A stretch of 64,000 nucleotides of DNA from Streptococcus himalayensis (GCF_001708305.1 NZ_CP016953.1:1755501-1819500), one strand, 5' to 3'; shown: positions 1 through 10,900, counted from the first letter of the stretch. Program-made: numbers and translations. Notes: generated by a model from the letters alone, not told the origin.

Positions 1-943
1 AAAGCAAGCAATGACACATATCGCACACAGACTCTCCATTTCAACATCTACAGTTATTCGAAAACTCAATGAGTTTAAGTTTGAAACGGATTGGGCTAAG
101 CTTCCAGAAGTCATGTCCTGGGATGAGTATGCCTTCAAGAAAGGGAAAATGAGCTTTATCGCTCAAGATTTTGACACAAATAACATCATCGCTATCCTTG
201 ATGGAAGAACGCAAGCAACCATCCGAAATCACTTTCTGAGATACCCTAGACAGGTCAGAAACCGCGTTAAATTCATCACTATGGACATGTTTAGCCCTTA
301 CTATCAACTAGCCAAACAACTTTTTCCTCATGCTAAAATCGTGCTTGATCGTTTCCACGTTGTGCAACATCTCAGCCGTGCTATGAACCGTGTCCGCATA
401 CAAATCATGAATCAATTCGATAGAAAATCCCAGGAATACCGTGTCTTAAAACGCTACTGGAAACTGGTACAACAAGATAGCCGTAAACTCAGTGATAAAC
501 GATTTTATCGCCCTACATTTCGCATGCATTTGACCAATAAGGAAATCTTAGACAAGCTCCTATCCTACTCAGATGAGTTACGACAACATTATGAACTCTA
601 TCAACTTCTTTTATTCCATTTCCAAGAGAAGAACTCAGATCATTTCTTTGACCTAATTGAACAAGAAATAGCCACTGTTAACCCTATTTTCCAGACGGTA
701 TTTAAGACGTTTCTAAAGGATAAGGACAAGGTTTTAAACGCCTTGGAATTGCCTTATTCCAACGCTAAATTGGAAGCTACCAATAATCTTATCAAAGTCA
801 TTAAACGAAATGCCTTTGGTTTCAGGAACTTTGAAAACTTCAAAAAGCGGATTTTGATTGCCTTAAACATCAAAAAAGAGAAGACCAAGTTGGTCCTCTC
901 TAGATGTTAGCTGACATCTACCCACTACAGTTGACAAAGAGCC
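1..943 (+). mobile_element. ISL3-family insertion sequence, copy A, left part outside window
   Basis: This is the transposase-3' end of an ISL3-type element. The terminus at 938-943, read inward, starts GGCTCTTTGTCAACTGTAGT and matches the left end of the complete copy at 41843-43256. The two copies differ at only two positions that I found over about 940 bp (near 94 and 905). The element ends six bases before the stop codon of the adjacent ABC-transporter lipoprotein gene, in a run of seven T. Its other end and target duplication are outside the window. Confidence 0.9.
2..910 (+). CDS. ISL3-family transposase, 5'-truncated by window edge
   Basis: This is the C-terminal 302 residues of a transposase whose complete version (418 aa) lies at 41876-43132. 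It keeps the later part of the helix-turn-helix region (THIAHRLSISTSTVIRKL) and the ISL3 DDE catalytic region. Visible landmarks are DEYAFKKGK, the ITMDMFSPYY and DRFHVVQHL blocks, and SNAKLEATNNLIK near the end. It differs from the complete copy by one residue that I can see (DWAKLPEV here, DWDKLPEV there). The reading frame is open and is probably intact to the left. Confidence 0.9.
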   Translation, partial: KQAMTHIAHRLSISTSTVIRKLNEFKFETDWAKLPEVMSWDEYAFKKGKMSFIAQDFDTNNIIAILDGRTQATIRNHFLRYPRQVRNRVKFITMDMFSPYYQLAKQLFPHAKIVLDRFHVVQHLSRAMNRVRIQIMNQFDRKSQEYRVLKRYWKLVQQDSRKLSDKRFYRPTFRMHLTNKEILDKLLSYSDELRQHYELYQLLLFHFQEKNSDHFFDLIEQEIATVNPIFQTVFKTFLKDKDKVLNALELPYSNAKLEATNNLIKVIKRNAFGFRNFENFKKRILIALNIKKEKTKLVLSRC

Positions 944-948
944 TTTTT

Positions 949-1788
949 TTATTTCTTCACATCAGCTGTGGCGACATCATCTCCAAACCATTTTTTAGAA
1001 ATTTCTTGGAAAGTGCCTTCTTTATACAAGTCTTTAAAAGCCTTGTTGATATTTTCTACTAAAGTTTTATCCGACTGACGAGCTCCAACTGCAAAGTTTT
1101 CTCCATCATACGCAACTGGAATAATCGTATAATCTGCTAAAATCCCTTGTTCTTTCAAGTAGTAATTGGCATAAACACGATCAATCAAGAGCCCATCGAT
1201 GCGACTATTTTGCAAGTCAATCAAGGCTTCATTGAAACTTTCATACTGTGTAGCCGCTTGATCCTTCACCAAGTTTTTCAAGACATCTGGCTTTTCTTCG
1301 AAAACTTGGTAACCCGATGACCCTGCCTGAGCTCCGAGAATTTTATCTTTCATATCAGCGACTTCAGAAATCTTAGAAGATTTCTTTGTGACCAAGACTT
1401 GCTCATTTTCCATATAAGGATTTGTGAACAAGACTTTTTCTTCTCGTTCTTTTGTCTTAGAATAGCCATTCCAAATCAGGTCAATCGTCCCATTTTTGAG
1501 TTCTGTTTCTTTCAAATCCCAGTTAATCGGCTGCCAATTGACTTCGATACCATATTTTTTGAAAACCGCTGTTGCTAAATCAATATCAAAACCGACATTC
1601 TTCCCAGATTTATCTTCAAATCCCATTGGGACAAAGGTGTTGTCAAAGCCAATCGTGATTTTTTTATTGGACTCGTAGGTCGTCCATTGATCCTTGTTCA
1701 CATCTCCATTAGAAGATTGGCTACAAGCTCCCAAAAATAGAACTGCAAGTAGGGTTACAACGGATAGGAAAATAGATTTTAATTTCAT
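949..1788 (-). CDS. Amino-acid ABC transporter substrate-binding lipoprotein
   Basis: This is a family-3 (polar amino acid) solute-binding protein of about 279 aa. A signal peptide ends in a lipobox (LAVLFLGACSQ), so the mature protein is tethered to the membrane through the Cys. The body has the type-II periplasmic fold blocks (TIGFDNTFVPMGFEDKSG, GFDIDLATAVFKKYG, VLFTNPYMENEQVLV). I chose the start at the inner Met (MKLKSIF) because AAGGAG lies six bases before it; an upstream ATG would place that motif inside the gene. It is the last gene of a four-gene operon with permease, ATPase and a B3/4 protein. Its substrate, probably cystine or another polar amino acid, cannot be decided from the sequence. 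Confidence 0.9.
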   Translation of the reverse strand: MKLKSIFLSVVTLLAVLFLGACSQSSNGDVNKDQWTTYESNKKITIGFDNTFVPMGFEDKSGKNVGFDIDLATAVFKKYGIEVNWQPINWDLKETELKNGTIDLIWNGYSKTKEREEKVLFTNPYMENEQVLVTKKSSKISEVADMKDKILGAQAGSSGYQVFEEKPDVLKNLVKDQAATQYESFNEALIDLQNSRIDGLLIDRVYANYYLKEQGILADYTIIPVAYDGENFAVGARQSDKTLVENINKAFKDLYKEGTFQEISKKWFGDDVATADVKK

Positions 1789-1810
1789 CTGTTTCTCCTT
1801 CATGGCTTGG

Positions 1811-2521
1811 CTAGTTTAGCTCTAGCTGAGGATTTTCAGCTGTCAGATAGAAGATTTCTGTCTCCACTCCGAAATACTCTTCTACCTTAGCTTGCAAATC
1901 TTTCAAACCTGCTTGCATTCGCTCTGCTTGATGGGCATTGATACTTTCGCTGACCAAAATCGCATCTTTGGTAGCTTCTGTTAACATCGTCCGCTCTGCC
2001 TCACGCCAGTTCAAGCAACGACAAATAGCGCCCGCATCATCCATATAGCAGATTTCTTCAGGAAGAGCAGGGGAATCACTGTCTGCTCCTAATGGATAAA
2101 AGGCTTCACCACCTTCTGCTTTACCCAACTGCAAATCTCCCTCAATCTTAGCTAAATCTTCTCCTCCAAACGGCACACCATAGGAAAGAGAAATACTATT
2201 GTAAATATCTACCAAGGGATTGATTGGCGAAAATGTCCGACCTTGGCTCACACGTTTTAGCAAGGCTTCAATAGAAGAACGTGCTCCTTTTTTCGTTTTA
2301 AATTTAGTAAAGGCTTCACGCCATTCCTTGATGACCTCATTTTGTGTGAATGGATCTTCTTGGATAAAATTCTCCGCCTTCTTAGCCGCTTCTTGCAACA
2401 AGGCTGCAAAATAGGCATCTTTTTCTTCAACGATTTGGTTATCCAAACCTTTTGCAATCACAAGACCAATTTGACCTTCTGGGAATAAGTCCCAAAATTC
2501 TTCACGAACAACAACTTTCAT
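1811..2521 (-). CDS. B3/4-domain (PheRS beta-like) protein
   Basis: This 236-aa protein has the B3/B4 tRNA-synthetase-editing-like domain found alone in many Firmicutes and similar to part of the phenylalanyl-tRNA synthetase beta chain. Family-type blocks are AFTKFKTKKGARSSIEALL, NPLVDIYNSISLSYGVPFGG and CRCLNWREAERTMLTE. Its start overlaps the stop of the upstream ATPase gene (ATGA), so the two are translationally coupled. It sits inside an amino-acid ABC transporter operon, which suggests a role in handling or proof-reading the imported amino acid. That role is inference; the family fold is the firmer part. Confidence 0.8.
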   Translation of the reverse strand: MKVVVREEFWDLFPEGQIGLVIAKGLDNQIVEEKDAYFAALLQEAAKKAENFIQEDPFTQNEVIKEWREAFTKFKTKKGARSSIEALLKRVSQGRTFSPINPLVDIYNSISLSYGVPFGGEDLAKIEGDLQLGKAEGGEAFYPLGADSDSPALPEEICYMDDAGAICRCLNWREAERTMLTEATKDAILVSESINAHQAERMQAGLKDLQAKVEEYFGVETEIFYLTAENPQLELN

Positions 2522-3159
2522 TTTCCTACCTCCTTAGGGTTTACATATAAAATTTCATCTGCAATATCTTCTGCGAATTGCAAATCATGGGTAACAACAA
2601 TTTGGGTAACTCCCAGTTCTCGATTTTGGACAATCAATTTCTCGACTTCCAACCGCAGTTCGGGGTCTAGAGCTGATGTGGGCTCATCATAGCCGATAAT
2701 CTCTGGATCAATCATCATAGCTCGTGCCAGGGCTACCCGCTGCTTTTGACCACCTGAGAGTGAGTAAGGATAGGCCGTTTTATGGGCTCCCAATCCCAAA
2801 CGCTCAAGCAAGGTGATTGCTTTTTTTTCAGCCTCTTCCCTTGCTACATTCATGGTATGAATAGGCGATAAAATCAGATTTTCCAAAACATTTAAATGGG
2901 GAAAAAGCTGAAAATCCTGAAATACAAAGCCCAGTAGATTTCTTTTTTCTAACTCATCCAGAGGCAGGCTTTCTCCATTATAAATGATTTCACCGCTATC
3001 AATCGTTTCCAGCCCAGCTAGCATCCGCAGAAGCGTTGTCTTTCCTCCTCCAGATGGTCCCACAATGGCTAAAATCTTTTTTTCAGGTATGACGAGATTG
3101 AAATCCTTCATAACCATCTTGTCCCCAAAACGTTTGCTAATTTTTCGTAACTCTAACAT
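2518..3159 (-). CDS. Amino-acid ABC transporter ATP-binding protein
   Basis: This 213-aa cytoplasmic ATPase powers the adjacent amino-acid importer. All motifs are present: Walker A GPSGGGKTT near residue 35, Q-loop FVFQDFQLFPHL, signature LSGGQKQRVALARAM, Walker B with catalytic Glu (IIGYDEPTSALDP) and switch His (VVTHDLQFAEDIAD). It is slightly shorter than the usual GlnQ type (about 240 aa) but complete in motifs. It lies 8 bp downstream of the permease gene and overlaps the next gene. Confidence 0.93.
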   Translation of the reverse strand: MLELRKISKRFGDKMVMKDFNLVIPEKKILAIVGPSGGGKTTLLRMLAGLETIDSGEIIYNGESLPLDELEKRNLLGFVFQDFQLFPHLNVLENLILSPIHTMNVAREEAEKKAITLLERLGLGAHKTAYPYSLSGGQKQRVALARAMMIDPEIIGYDEPTSALDPELRLEVEKLIVQNRELGVTQIVVTHDLQFAEDIADEILYVNPKEVGK

Positions 3160-3167
3160 GGCATCAC

Positions 3168-3809
3168 CTACTTATAATATGCATATTTCTTTTCCACTTG
3201 CTTGGAGACGATTGTCACCAATCCAATCAAAAGAAGGTAGATAGCACCCGCGATAAACATCGGTGCTAAACTTGCATCACGATTGGCAGCCGTTCGACTG
3301 GCTAAAATCAAATCAGATACTCCCAAAGCATAAACCAAGGATGTATCCTTGACTAAGGTCATGATTTCATTAAACACGCTTGGCAAAACAATTTTCGTCA
3401 CTTGTGGCAAGACAATGAATCGAATGGTTTGCAGAGGTGTGAATTTCAGCACCTTAGCAGCTTCATACTGCCCTTTAGGAATCGAAGAAATGCCACCGCG
3501 GAAAATCTCAGCATAGTAAGCGGCGTAATTCATCGTAAAAGCAATAATCGCTGCCGGTAAACGATCAAACCGAATCCCAATGCTTGGCAAGACATAGTAA
3601 ATGAAAATCAACTGCAATAGCAGAGGAGTTCCGCGCATAATCCAAATATAAATCGTAATCAGCCACTGGAGAGGTTTGAAATGGACTTGCATCAAGAAAG
3701 CAATCAAAATTCCAAGTGGAATCGATAATACAAGCACCATGGCAAAAACCTGCAAGGTAATCCCTGCCCCCTCTAATAGACTGGGTAAGACCTCGAAAAT
3801 ATAGGTCAT
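3168..3809 (-). CDS. Amino-acid ABC transporter permease
   Basis: This is a HisM/GlnP-type inner-membrane permease of 213 aa with about five hydrophobic helices. The conserved cytoplasmic EAA loop is visible (GQYEAAKVLKFTPLQTIRFI followed by LPQ), which docks to the ATPase. It is the first gene of the operon, transcribed from the promoter at 3837-3864. The RBS GGGAGG precedes the ATG. Confidence 0.92.
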   Translation of the reverse strand: MTYIFEVLPSLLEGAGITLQVFAMVLVLSIPLGILIAFLMQVHFKPLQWLITIYIWIMRGTPLLLQLIFIYYVLPSIGIRFDRLPAAIIAFTMNYAAYYAEIFRGGISSIPKGQYEAAKVLKFTPLQTIRFIVLPQVTKIVLPSVFNEIMTLVKDTSLVYALGVSDLILASRTAANRDASLAPMFIAGAIYLLLIGLVTIVSKQVEKKYAYYK

Positions 3810-3836
3810 GTAACACCTCCCATCAATGATTTTTCT

Positions 3837-3864
3837 ATTATACCAAAATTCCCAATTTTTTCAA
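3837..3864 (-). promoter_or_regulatory. Promoter of the amino-acid transporter operon
   Basis: Reading the minus strand, TTGAAA (3859-3864) and TATAAT (3837-3842) are 16 bp apart, with a TGG extended -10 just before the TATAAT. It drives the permease-ATPase-B3/4-lipoprotein operon. Confidence 0.75.
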
Positions 3865-4243
3865 TAGAAAACCTTCCTTTTCTGTATAAATATCCTAAAA
3901 GACTAATCCCCCCTTTCATCCTATTCATCAACGAACAGAAATCCCAGTATTAGGATAGCGAGATCGTCCAGCTCCTCCTACAACAATTGGTCAAAATAGA
4001 GGCAGACAGTTGTTGAGTGATGCCCTGTTCACTTTTCAGCTTACTTAATAAATAGTTTAATCCATCATTCAGAGCTGGAGAAAAGCCAAAAAATTTTTAT
4101 CAGTGTCTAAGTCTACCAATCACAAAACAAGGCTTATTTTTGAAAGGAGCGATTTTTTTCCACTTCTATTTTTGACGGCTGCCTGGGAAGATTTCTATCA
4201 GTTTAAATCAATAAATATAAGATATTCGAACAGAAGATAGAAT
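3865..4243. other. Gene-free stretch
   Basis: No convincing gene, RNA or repeat is visible here. The minus strand around 3950-4085 can be read for about 40 codons without a stop but matches nothing I recognise; it may be a decayed coding remnant. Confidence 0.4.
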
Positions 4244-4271
4244 AAAAAGACAAGCATCACTTATCTTGTCT
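4244..4271 (-). terminator. Terminator of the signal-peptidase-like gene
   Basis: AGACAAG and CTTGTCT form a 7-bp stem that overlaps the last codons of the gene, followed on the minus strand by TTTTTATT. Confidence 0.75.
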
Positions 4272-4818
4272 TAATAAATCCAAATTCTTGCAAAGGGAGA
4301 AGACGGAAACTAATCACCCCTTTTATCTGTTGTTTTTCAATCAAACCAAACTCACGGCTATCTTTCATATTGGTCCGATCATCATTTAAAACTAAGTACA
4401 GACCTGCTGGCACTGTTTCTGAATCGGAATGCGTTAAGGTCTGAATGGTAAAATCATGGGTGAAATATTCGCCTGTACTTGGCTTGGCTAGATACCTATC
4501 CTTATCTTTGGTCAGGTATTCTTCTTCTTTAATCTTATGGTTTAAATAGAGGACATCATCCATATATACCACCGAATCGTCCTCTATCGCAACGATACGG
4601 CCGACATAGTCCTTTCCATCAACCTCATAAAGAACCAAATCTTGGCGTCGGATTTTTTCGACCTTATTGGCTAATACGATATTTCCCTTGCTAATATCGC
4701 GGTTCTCATCTTTGGTCTCTACCTGATAAGGCTCAAATACAAAGGCTCTCAGTGCAACCAAGCCAAGGATGACTAGAACAATCACAATGATATTTCGGAT
4801 TAAATCTCTCTTAACCAT
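4261..4818 (-). CDS. sipA: Signal peptidase I-like protein without catalytic dyad (SipA-like)
   Basis: This 185-aa protein has one N-terminal membrane anchor (about residues 8-28) and the S26 signal-peptidase fold, recognisable from LVLYEVDGKDYVGRIVAIED and the later VLNDDRTNMKDSREFG block. The SMxPTL box that carries the catalytic Ser is replaced by VETKDENRDISKGN. The position of the general-base Lys in the family's YxKRV motif reads YVGRIV. This is the pattern of Streptococcus pyogenes SipA (Asp and Gly in place of Ser and Lys), a pilus-assembly factor that cannot cleave peptides. It has its own promoter and lies 118 bp after a huge LPXTG protein gene. No pilin or class C sortase gene is nearby, so its client is unknown. 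Confidence 0.75.
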   Translation of the reverse strand: MVKRDLIRNIIVIVLVILGLVALRAFVFEPYQVETKDENRDISKGNIVLANKVEKIRRQDLVLYEVDGKDYVGRIVAIEDDSVVYMDDVLYLNHKIKEEEYLTKDKDRYLAKPSTGEYFTHDFTIQTLTHSDSETVPAGLYLVLNDDRTNMKDSREFGLIEKQQIKGVISFRLLPLQEFGFIKTR

Positions 4819-4889
4819 ACTCTCCCCTCCACTCTACTACTAGTATAGCATATTTTCAGAAAATTTAACAGTTCGACCAATCTGAAAGT

Positions 4890-4924
4890 AAAAAATATAG
4901 ATAGCTTTCGCTACCTATATTTTT
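4890..4924 (-). terminator. Terminator of the giant adhesin gene
   Basis: A 15-bp stem with one mismatch (AAAAATATAG...CTATATTTTT, loop GAAA) directly follows the adhesin stop codon. It has T-runs on both strands. Confidence 0.9.
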
Positions 4925-4936
4925 ACCTATAAAAGA

Positions 4937-7900
4937 TTAGTCTTCTTTTTTACGGCGTTTTGCTGCTCCGAACAAGCCAAGACTTGCTGTAAGAGCTCCT
5001 AGAAGAGGCATCAAGGATGATGTTTCACCTGTCTTCGGCAACTCATTGCTTTGTGATTTCGCAACACGAGAACCACTATTTGAGGTAGAAGCTGTTGCTT
5101 CTGAACCCATAACTGTGCCTTTAGAAGCTGGTTTTGGCATTGGTTTTCCATTTGGATTTAGGTAGACACCATTTGGTCCAGCAATTGCTGTTCCTGTTGC
5201 CATATTGCCAAATTCATCAGTTCCTGTTGCTGTTACAGTTCCTCCATCTAATACATCTTCCTTAGGAATAAGCAGTGTTCCAGTTTCTGGATCTACCATT
5301 ACTCCGCCAGGAAGTGTAGTTGCTGGAATCCATTTACCTGTACTTGAATCTTTCACAATCGTAACAGTATATTCCATGCCGTCTTCACCTGGGAATTTAA
5401 CATCTACCTTCGTATTGTCTGCTCCTGGGATGATTGTCACAGATCCGTCTACATTAGGAGTCACTTTTGGCTCATCTGCAAAGTTGTCTTTCACGACAAT
5501 CTTAACTGAAACTGTTTCACTTGAACCATCTGGGTAAGTCACAACTACTGTTGCGTTCTTTTCACCTTCGGTTGAAGTATCAACTGGGTCCTTGAAGGAA
5601 ACTGTAGTACCTGCTGGCAGGTCTTTCAAGTTTTCGATTGAATCTTCTGCTTTTGGTGTTTCATTCAAGCCGACTGTTTGTTCCTTCGCTTTTGGATCAT
5701 TCTTATCGGCGTCTGTACGTTTGTCTTTCACGACAATCTTAACTGAAACTGTTTCGCTTGATCCATCTGGGTAAGTCACAACTACTGTTGCGTTCTTTTC
5801 ACCTTCGGTTGAAGTATCAACTGGGTCCTTGAAGGAAACTGTAGTACCTGCTGGCAGGTCTTTCAAGTTTTCGATTGAATCTTCTGCTTTTGGTGTTTCA
5901 TTCAAGCCAACTGTTTGATCCTTCGCTTTTGGATCATTCTTATCGGCATCTGTAAGTTTGTCTTTCACGACAATCTTAACTGAAACTGTTTCGCTTGATC
6001 CATCTGGATATGTCACAACTACTGTTGCGTTCTTTTCACCTTCGGTTGAAGTATCAACTGGGTCCTTGAAGGAAACTGTAGTACCTGCTGGCAGGTCTTT
6101 CAAGTTTTCGATTGAATCTTCTGCTTTTGGTGTTTCATTCAAGCCAACTGTTTGATCCTTCGCTTTTGGATCATTCTTATCGGCATCTGTAAGTTTGTCT
6201 TTCACGACAATCTTAACTGGAACTTCTTCACTTGAACCATCTGGGTAAGTCACAACTACTGTTGCGTTCTTTTCACCTTCTGTTGAAGTATCAACTGGGT
6301 CCTTGAAGGAAACTGTAGTGCCCGCTGGCAGGTCTTTCAAGTTTTCAATTGAATCTTCTGCTTTTGGTGTTTCATTCAAGCCGACTGTTTGTTCCTTCGC
6401 TTTTGGATCATTCTTATCAGCATCTGTACGTTTGTCTTTCACGACAATCTTAACTGGAACTTCTTCACTTGATCCATCTGGGTAAGTCACAACTACTGTT
6501 GCGTTCTTTTCACCTTCGGTTGAAGTATCAACTGGGTCCTTGAAGGAAACTGTAGTGCCCGCTGGCAGGTCTTTCAAGTTTTCAATTGAATCTTCTGCTT
6601 TTGGTGTTTCATTCAAGCCGACTGTTTGTTCCTTCGCTTTTGGATCATTCTTATCAGCATCTGTACGTTTGTCTTTCACGACAATCTTAACTGGAACTTC
6701 TTCACTTGAACCATCTGGGTAAGTCACAACTACTGTTGCGTTCTTTTCACCTTCGGTTGAAGTATCAACTGGGTCCTTGAAGGAAACTGTAGTACCTGCT
6801 GGCAGGTCTTTCAAGTTTTCAATTGAATCTTCTGCTTTTGGTGTTTCATTCAAGCCAACTGTTTGTTCCTTCGCTTTTGGATCATTCTTATCGGCGTCTG
6901 TACGTTTGTCTTTCACGACAATCTTAACTGGAACTGTTTCGCTTGATCCATCTGGGTAAGTCACAACTACTGTTGCGTTCTTTTCACCTTCGGTTGAAGT
7001 ATCAACTGGGTCCTTGAAGGAAACTGTAGTACCTGCTGGCAGGTCTTTCAAGTTTTCAATTGAATCTTCTGCTTTTGGTGTTTCATTCAAGCCAACTGTT
7101 TGTTCCTTCGCTTTTGGATCATTCTTATCGGCGTCTGTAGTGACTGTTGGCTTGCTGTTTGGATCTTTCGGATCTGTACCAGCTTTTTTCTCATCTTCGT
7201 CACTAAATCCATCGTTGTCATCATCTGGATCTGTCACATCTGGCATTCCGTCGCCATCGGTGTCGCGTTGAACCTTGATGTCAAACGTTTCAGTTGTCTT
7301 GTTACCAGCTTCATCAGTCGCTGTAACCGTTACTGTGAATGGTTTCTCTTCATCTGTACCCCAATCAGCTACAGTTGGAGTACCTGAAATCACACCTGTT
7401 GTTGGATCGAAGGTAACACCTGTTGGAAGACCGTCAACAGTTACTGTTGGTGCTTTACCTGAATCATCTGTTGCTTTAACAGTGATTGGAGTGATTGCTT
7501 TACCTTCCACAACTGTTTGGTCACCGATTGCTTCAATAGTTGGTTTAGTAGTGTCTTTATCTGGTTCTGCTACTGTTACCTTAACTGGTACGATTTCTTT
7601 CGAACCATCACCATAAGTCACTTCAACTGGAATCGTGTATTCTGTTCCTGGAGCTGCATCTGAAGGAACAGTTACGCTAACCTTACCATCTCCGTCAACT
7701 GTCGCTGTTGTTCCTGCTGGAAGTGGAGTTGTTCCTGCTGGTTGCTCTGTTGAGATTGTGTAGGTTGGTTTTTTAGCATCTGCTGGTAATTCTGGTGAGA
7801 AGCTTGGTGCTTCTGTCGTCACTGCTTCACCTGGCTTACCGCTAGCGTCTGAGTAAGATGGGGTGTACTTGTCAGCGTCTGTAGTGACTGTTGGCTTGCT

Positions 7901-10900
7901 GGTTGGATCTTTCGGATCTGTCTTAGCTGTTTTCTCATCTTCGTCACTAAATCCGTCGTTGTCATCATCTGGATCTGTCACATCTGGCATTCCGTCTTTA
8001 TCAGTGTCGCGTTGAACCTTGATGTCAAACGTTTCAGTTGTCTTGTTACCAGCTTCATCAGTCGCTGTAACCGTTACTGTGAATGGTTTCTCTTCATCTG
8101 TGCCCCAATCAGCTACAGTTGGAGTACCTGAAATCACACCTGTTGTTGGATCGAAGGTAACACCTGTTGGAAGACCGTCAACAGTTACTGTTGGTGCTTT
8201 ACCTGAATCGTCTGTTGCTTTAACAGTGATTGGAGTGATTGCGTTAAATTCCACAACTGTTTGGTCACCGATTGCTTCAATCGTTGGTTTAGTAGTGTCT
8301 TTGTCTGGTTCTGCTACTGTTACCTTAACTGGGACAACTTCTTTAGAGCCATCACCATAGGTTACTTCAACTGGAATCGTGTACTCTGTTCCTGGAGTTG
8401 CATCTGAAGGGACAGTTACGCTAACCTTACCATCTCCGTCAACTGTCGCTGTTGTTCCTGCTGGAAGCGGAGTTGTTCCTGCTGGTTGCTCTGTTGAGAT
8501 TGTGTAGGTTGGTTTTTTAGCATCTGCTGGTAATTCTGGACTGAAGGTTGGCGCTTTTGTCGTCACTGCTTCACCTGGCTTACCGCTAGCGTCTGAGTAA
8601 GATGGGGTGTACTTGTCAGCGTCTGTAGTGACTGTTGGCTTGCTGGTTGGATCTTTCGGATCTGTCTTAGCTGTTTTCTCATCTTCGTCACTAAATCCGT
8701 CGTTGTCATCATCTGGATCTGTCACATCTGGCATTCCGTCTTTATCAGTGTCGCGTTGAACCTTGATGTCAAACGTTTCAGTTGTCTTGTTACCAGCTTC
8801 ATCAGTCGCTGTAACCGTTACTGTGAATGGTTTCTCTTCATCTGTGCCCCAATCAGCTACAGTTGGAGTACCTGAAATCACACCTGTTGTTGGATCGAAG
8901 GTAACACCTGTTGGAAGACCGTCAACAGTTACTGTCGGTGCTTTACCTGAATCATCTGTTGCTTTAACAGTGATTGGAGTGATTGCGTTAAATTCCACAA
9001 CTGTTTGGTCACCGATTGCTTCAATCGTTGGTTTAGTAGTGTCTTTATCTGGTTCTGCTACTGTTACCTTAACTGGGACAACTTCTTTAGAGCCATCGCC
9101 ATAGGTTACTTCAACTGGAATCGTGTACTCTGTTCCTGGAGTTGCATCTGAAGGAACAGTTACGCTAACTTTACCATCTCCGTCAACTGTCGCTGTTGTT
9201 CCTGCTGGAAGCGGAGTTGTTCCTGCTGGTTGATCAGTTGAGATTGTGTAGGTTGGTTTTTTAGCATCTGCTGGTAATTCTGGACTGAAGGTTGGCGCTT
9301 TTGTCGTCACTGCTTCACCTGGCTTACCGCTAGCGTCTGAGTAAGATGGGGTGTACTTGTCTTTATCTGAATCAGCAACTGTCACTTTGACTGCTGCATC
9401 GTCTTTGCTTCCATCTTCGTAGACAACTTTTACTGGAACAGTATATGCTGTACCAGGAGCAGTGCCCTCTGGGATTGGAAGAGTTACAACGCCTGTGTTT
9501 GGATCGATTTGAGCATCTGCTGGAGCATTATCGCCCAATTCATATTTCACACCGGTTGGTGTAGCTTCAGTGCCTCCATTTTCAGTAAAGGTTGGGGCTT
9601 TAGAAGTAGCAGTTGCACCAGCTTTTGCGCTTGTGTCTTCATAAGCTGGGGTGTATTTGTCATTGTCAGAAGCAACAACTGAAATTTTAGCTTTTACTTC
9701 TTCGCTCGAACCGTCCTCATAAGTAACCTTAACTGGAACAGTGAACACAGTACCAGGACCAGCACTGTCTCCGATTGGCATAGTGACTACACCTGTCGTT
9801 GGATCTACGCTCGCTCCTACTGGTGGCTCTTCGCCCAATTCATACTTCGTAACTGTCGGAGTTGCTGGCGCACCTTCTTTATCTGTAAAGGTTGGCGCTT
9901 TAGTAGTAGCGGCTTTGCCAGCTTTTGCTTCTGTATCCGCATAAGCCGGGGTATACTTGTCTTTGTCCGACTCTGTTACTGTGAATTTAACTGTTGCAGT
10001 GTCTTCTGTTTGATCGTTATAGGTCACAGTAACTGGAACAGTGATTTCCGTACCTGCAGCAAGACCCTCTGGAGTAGTCACAGTTACGGCACCAGTTGAC
10101 GCGTCAATCGTTGCTGTCACGCCTGCTGGAAGTCCGCTCGTGTCTCCAAGTTTGTAGGTTACCGTTGCAGCTGGAGTTGCTGGTGCACCTTCTGTATTTG
10201 TAAAGGTAGGGACTGCTGATGTAGCTGATTGTCCAGCTTTCACCTCTGTATCCTCATAAGCCGGGGTATACTTGTCTTTGTCCGGTTTATTGATAAAGAA
10301 TTTAGCAGTTGTTGTTGCTGTTGTTCCATCTGCATATGTAACTTCAACATCAACGGTTGTATCTTCTGTCGGATTGTTCCAGGTGATGACACCGGTCTTA
10401 GAATCAATCGCAAATCCTGCTGGAGCAGTATCAGAACCATCTGCTGATACGAAATCGAATGTTGCTCCTTTTGGTGCTGGATTTTTCTCAACGTCTGGTG
10501 TGTGCTCAATATCAAATGTCGGAGCTGCAGAAGCTTTCTTCACTCCCAAATCGGAGTAGGTATCTTCATACTTAGGAAGTTCACGATAAACCGCTGTAAA
10601 TGAATCTTTTTGAATAGGATAGTTTGGAAGAGCTCCGTCTTTTCCTAGTGCGTATAATTCTGCAAAGTAAATCGTTGTCTTTTTAAGGTCGCTAGGAACC
10701 ATGAATGAACTTTCTGGAAGAGTTCCGTCTGGATTTACTTGCAATGGATCTGATTCTTGAACAACTTTTCCATTCTCATCTTTCCAGATAATCTTATAGG
10801 TTTCTCCGTGGTTTGGTGCCAATCCAGCTGTTTTTGTGCTTGCAGTCTCTCCTGGATGAGCCACATTTTTGAACGAATCGTAGTTGTAGATGTCAAATGT

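Noticed and set aside
5205-10559. Long plus-strand reading frames opposite the adhesin repeats
   Set aside because: They recur with the repeat period and simply mirror the codon pattern of the adhesin; none has a ribosome binding site or a protein-like composition.
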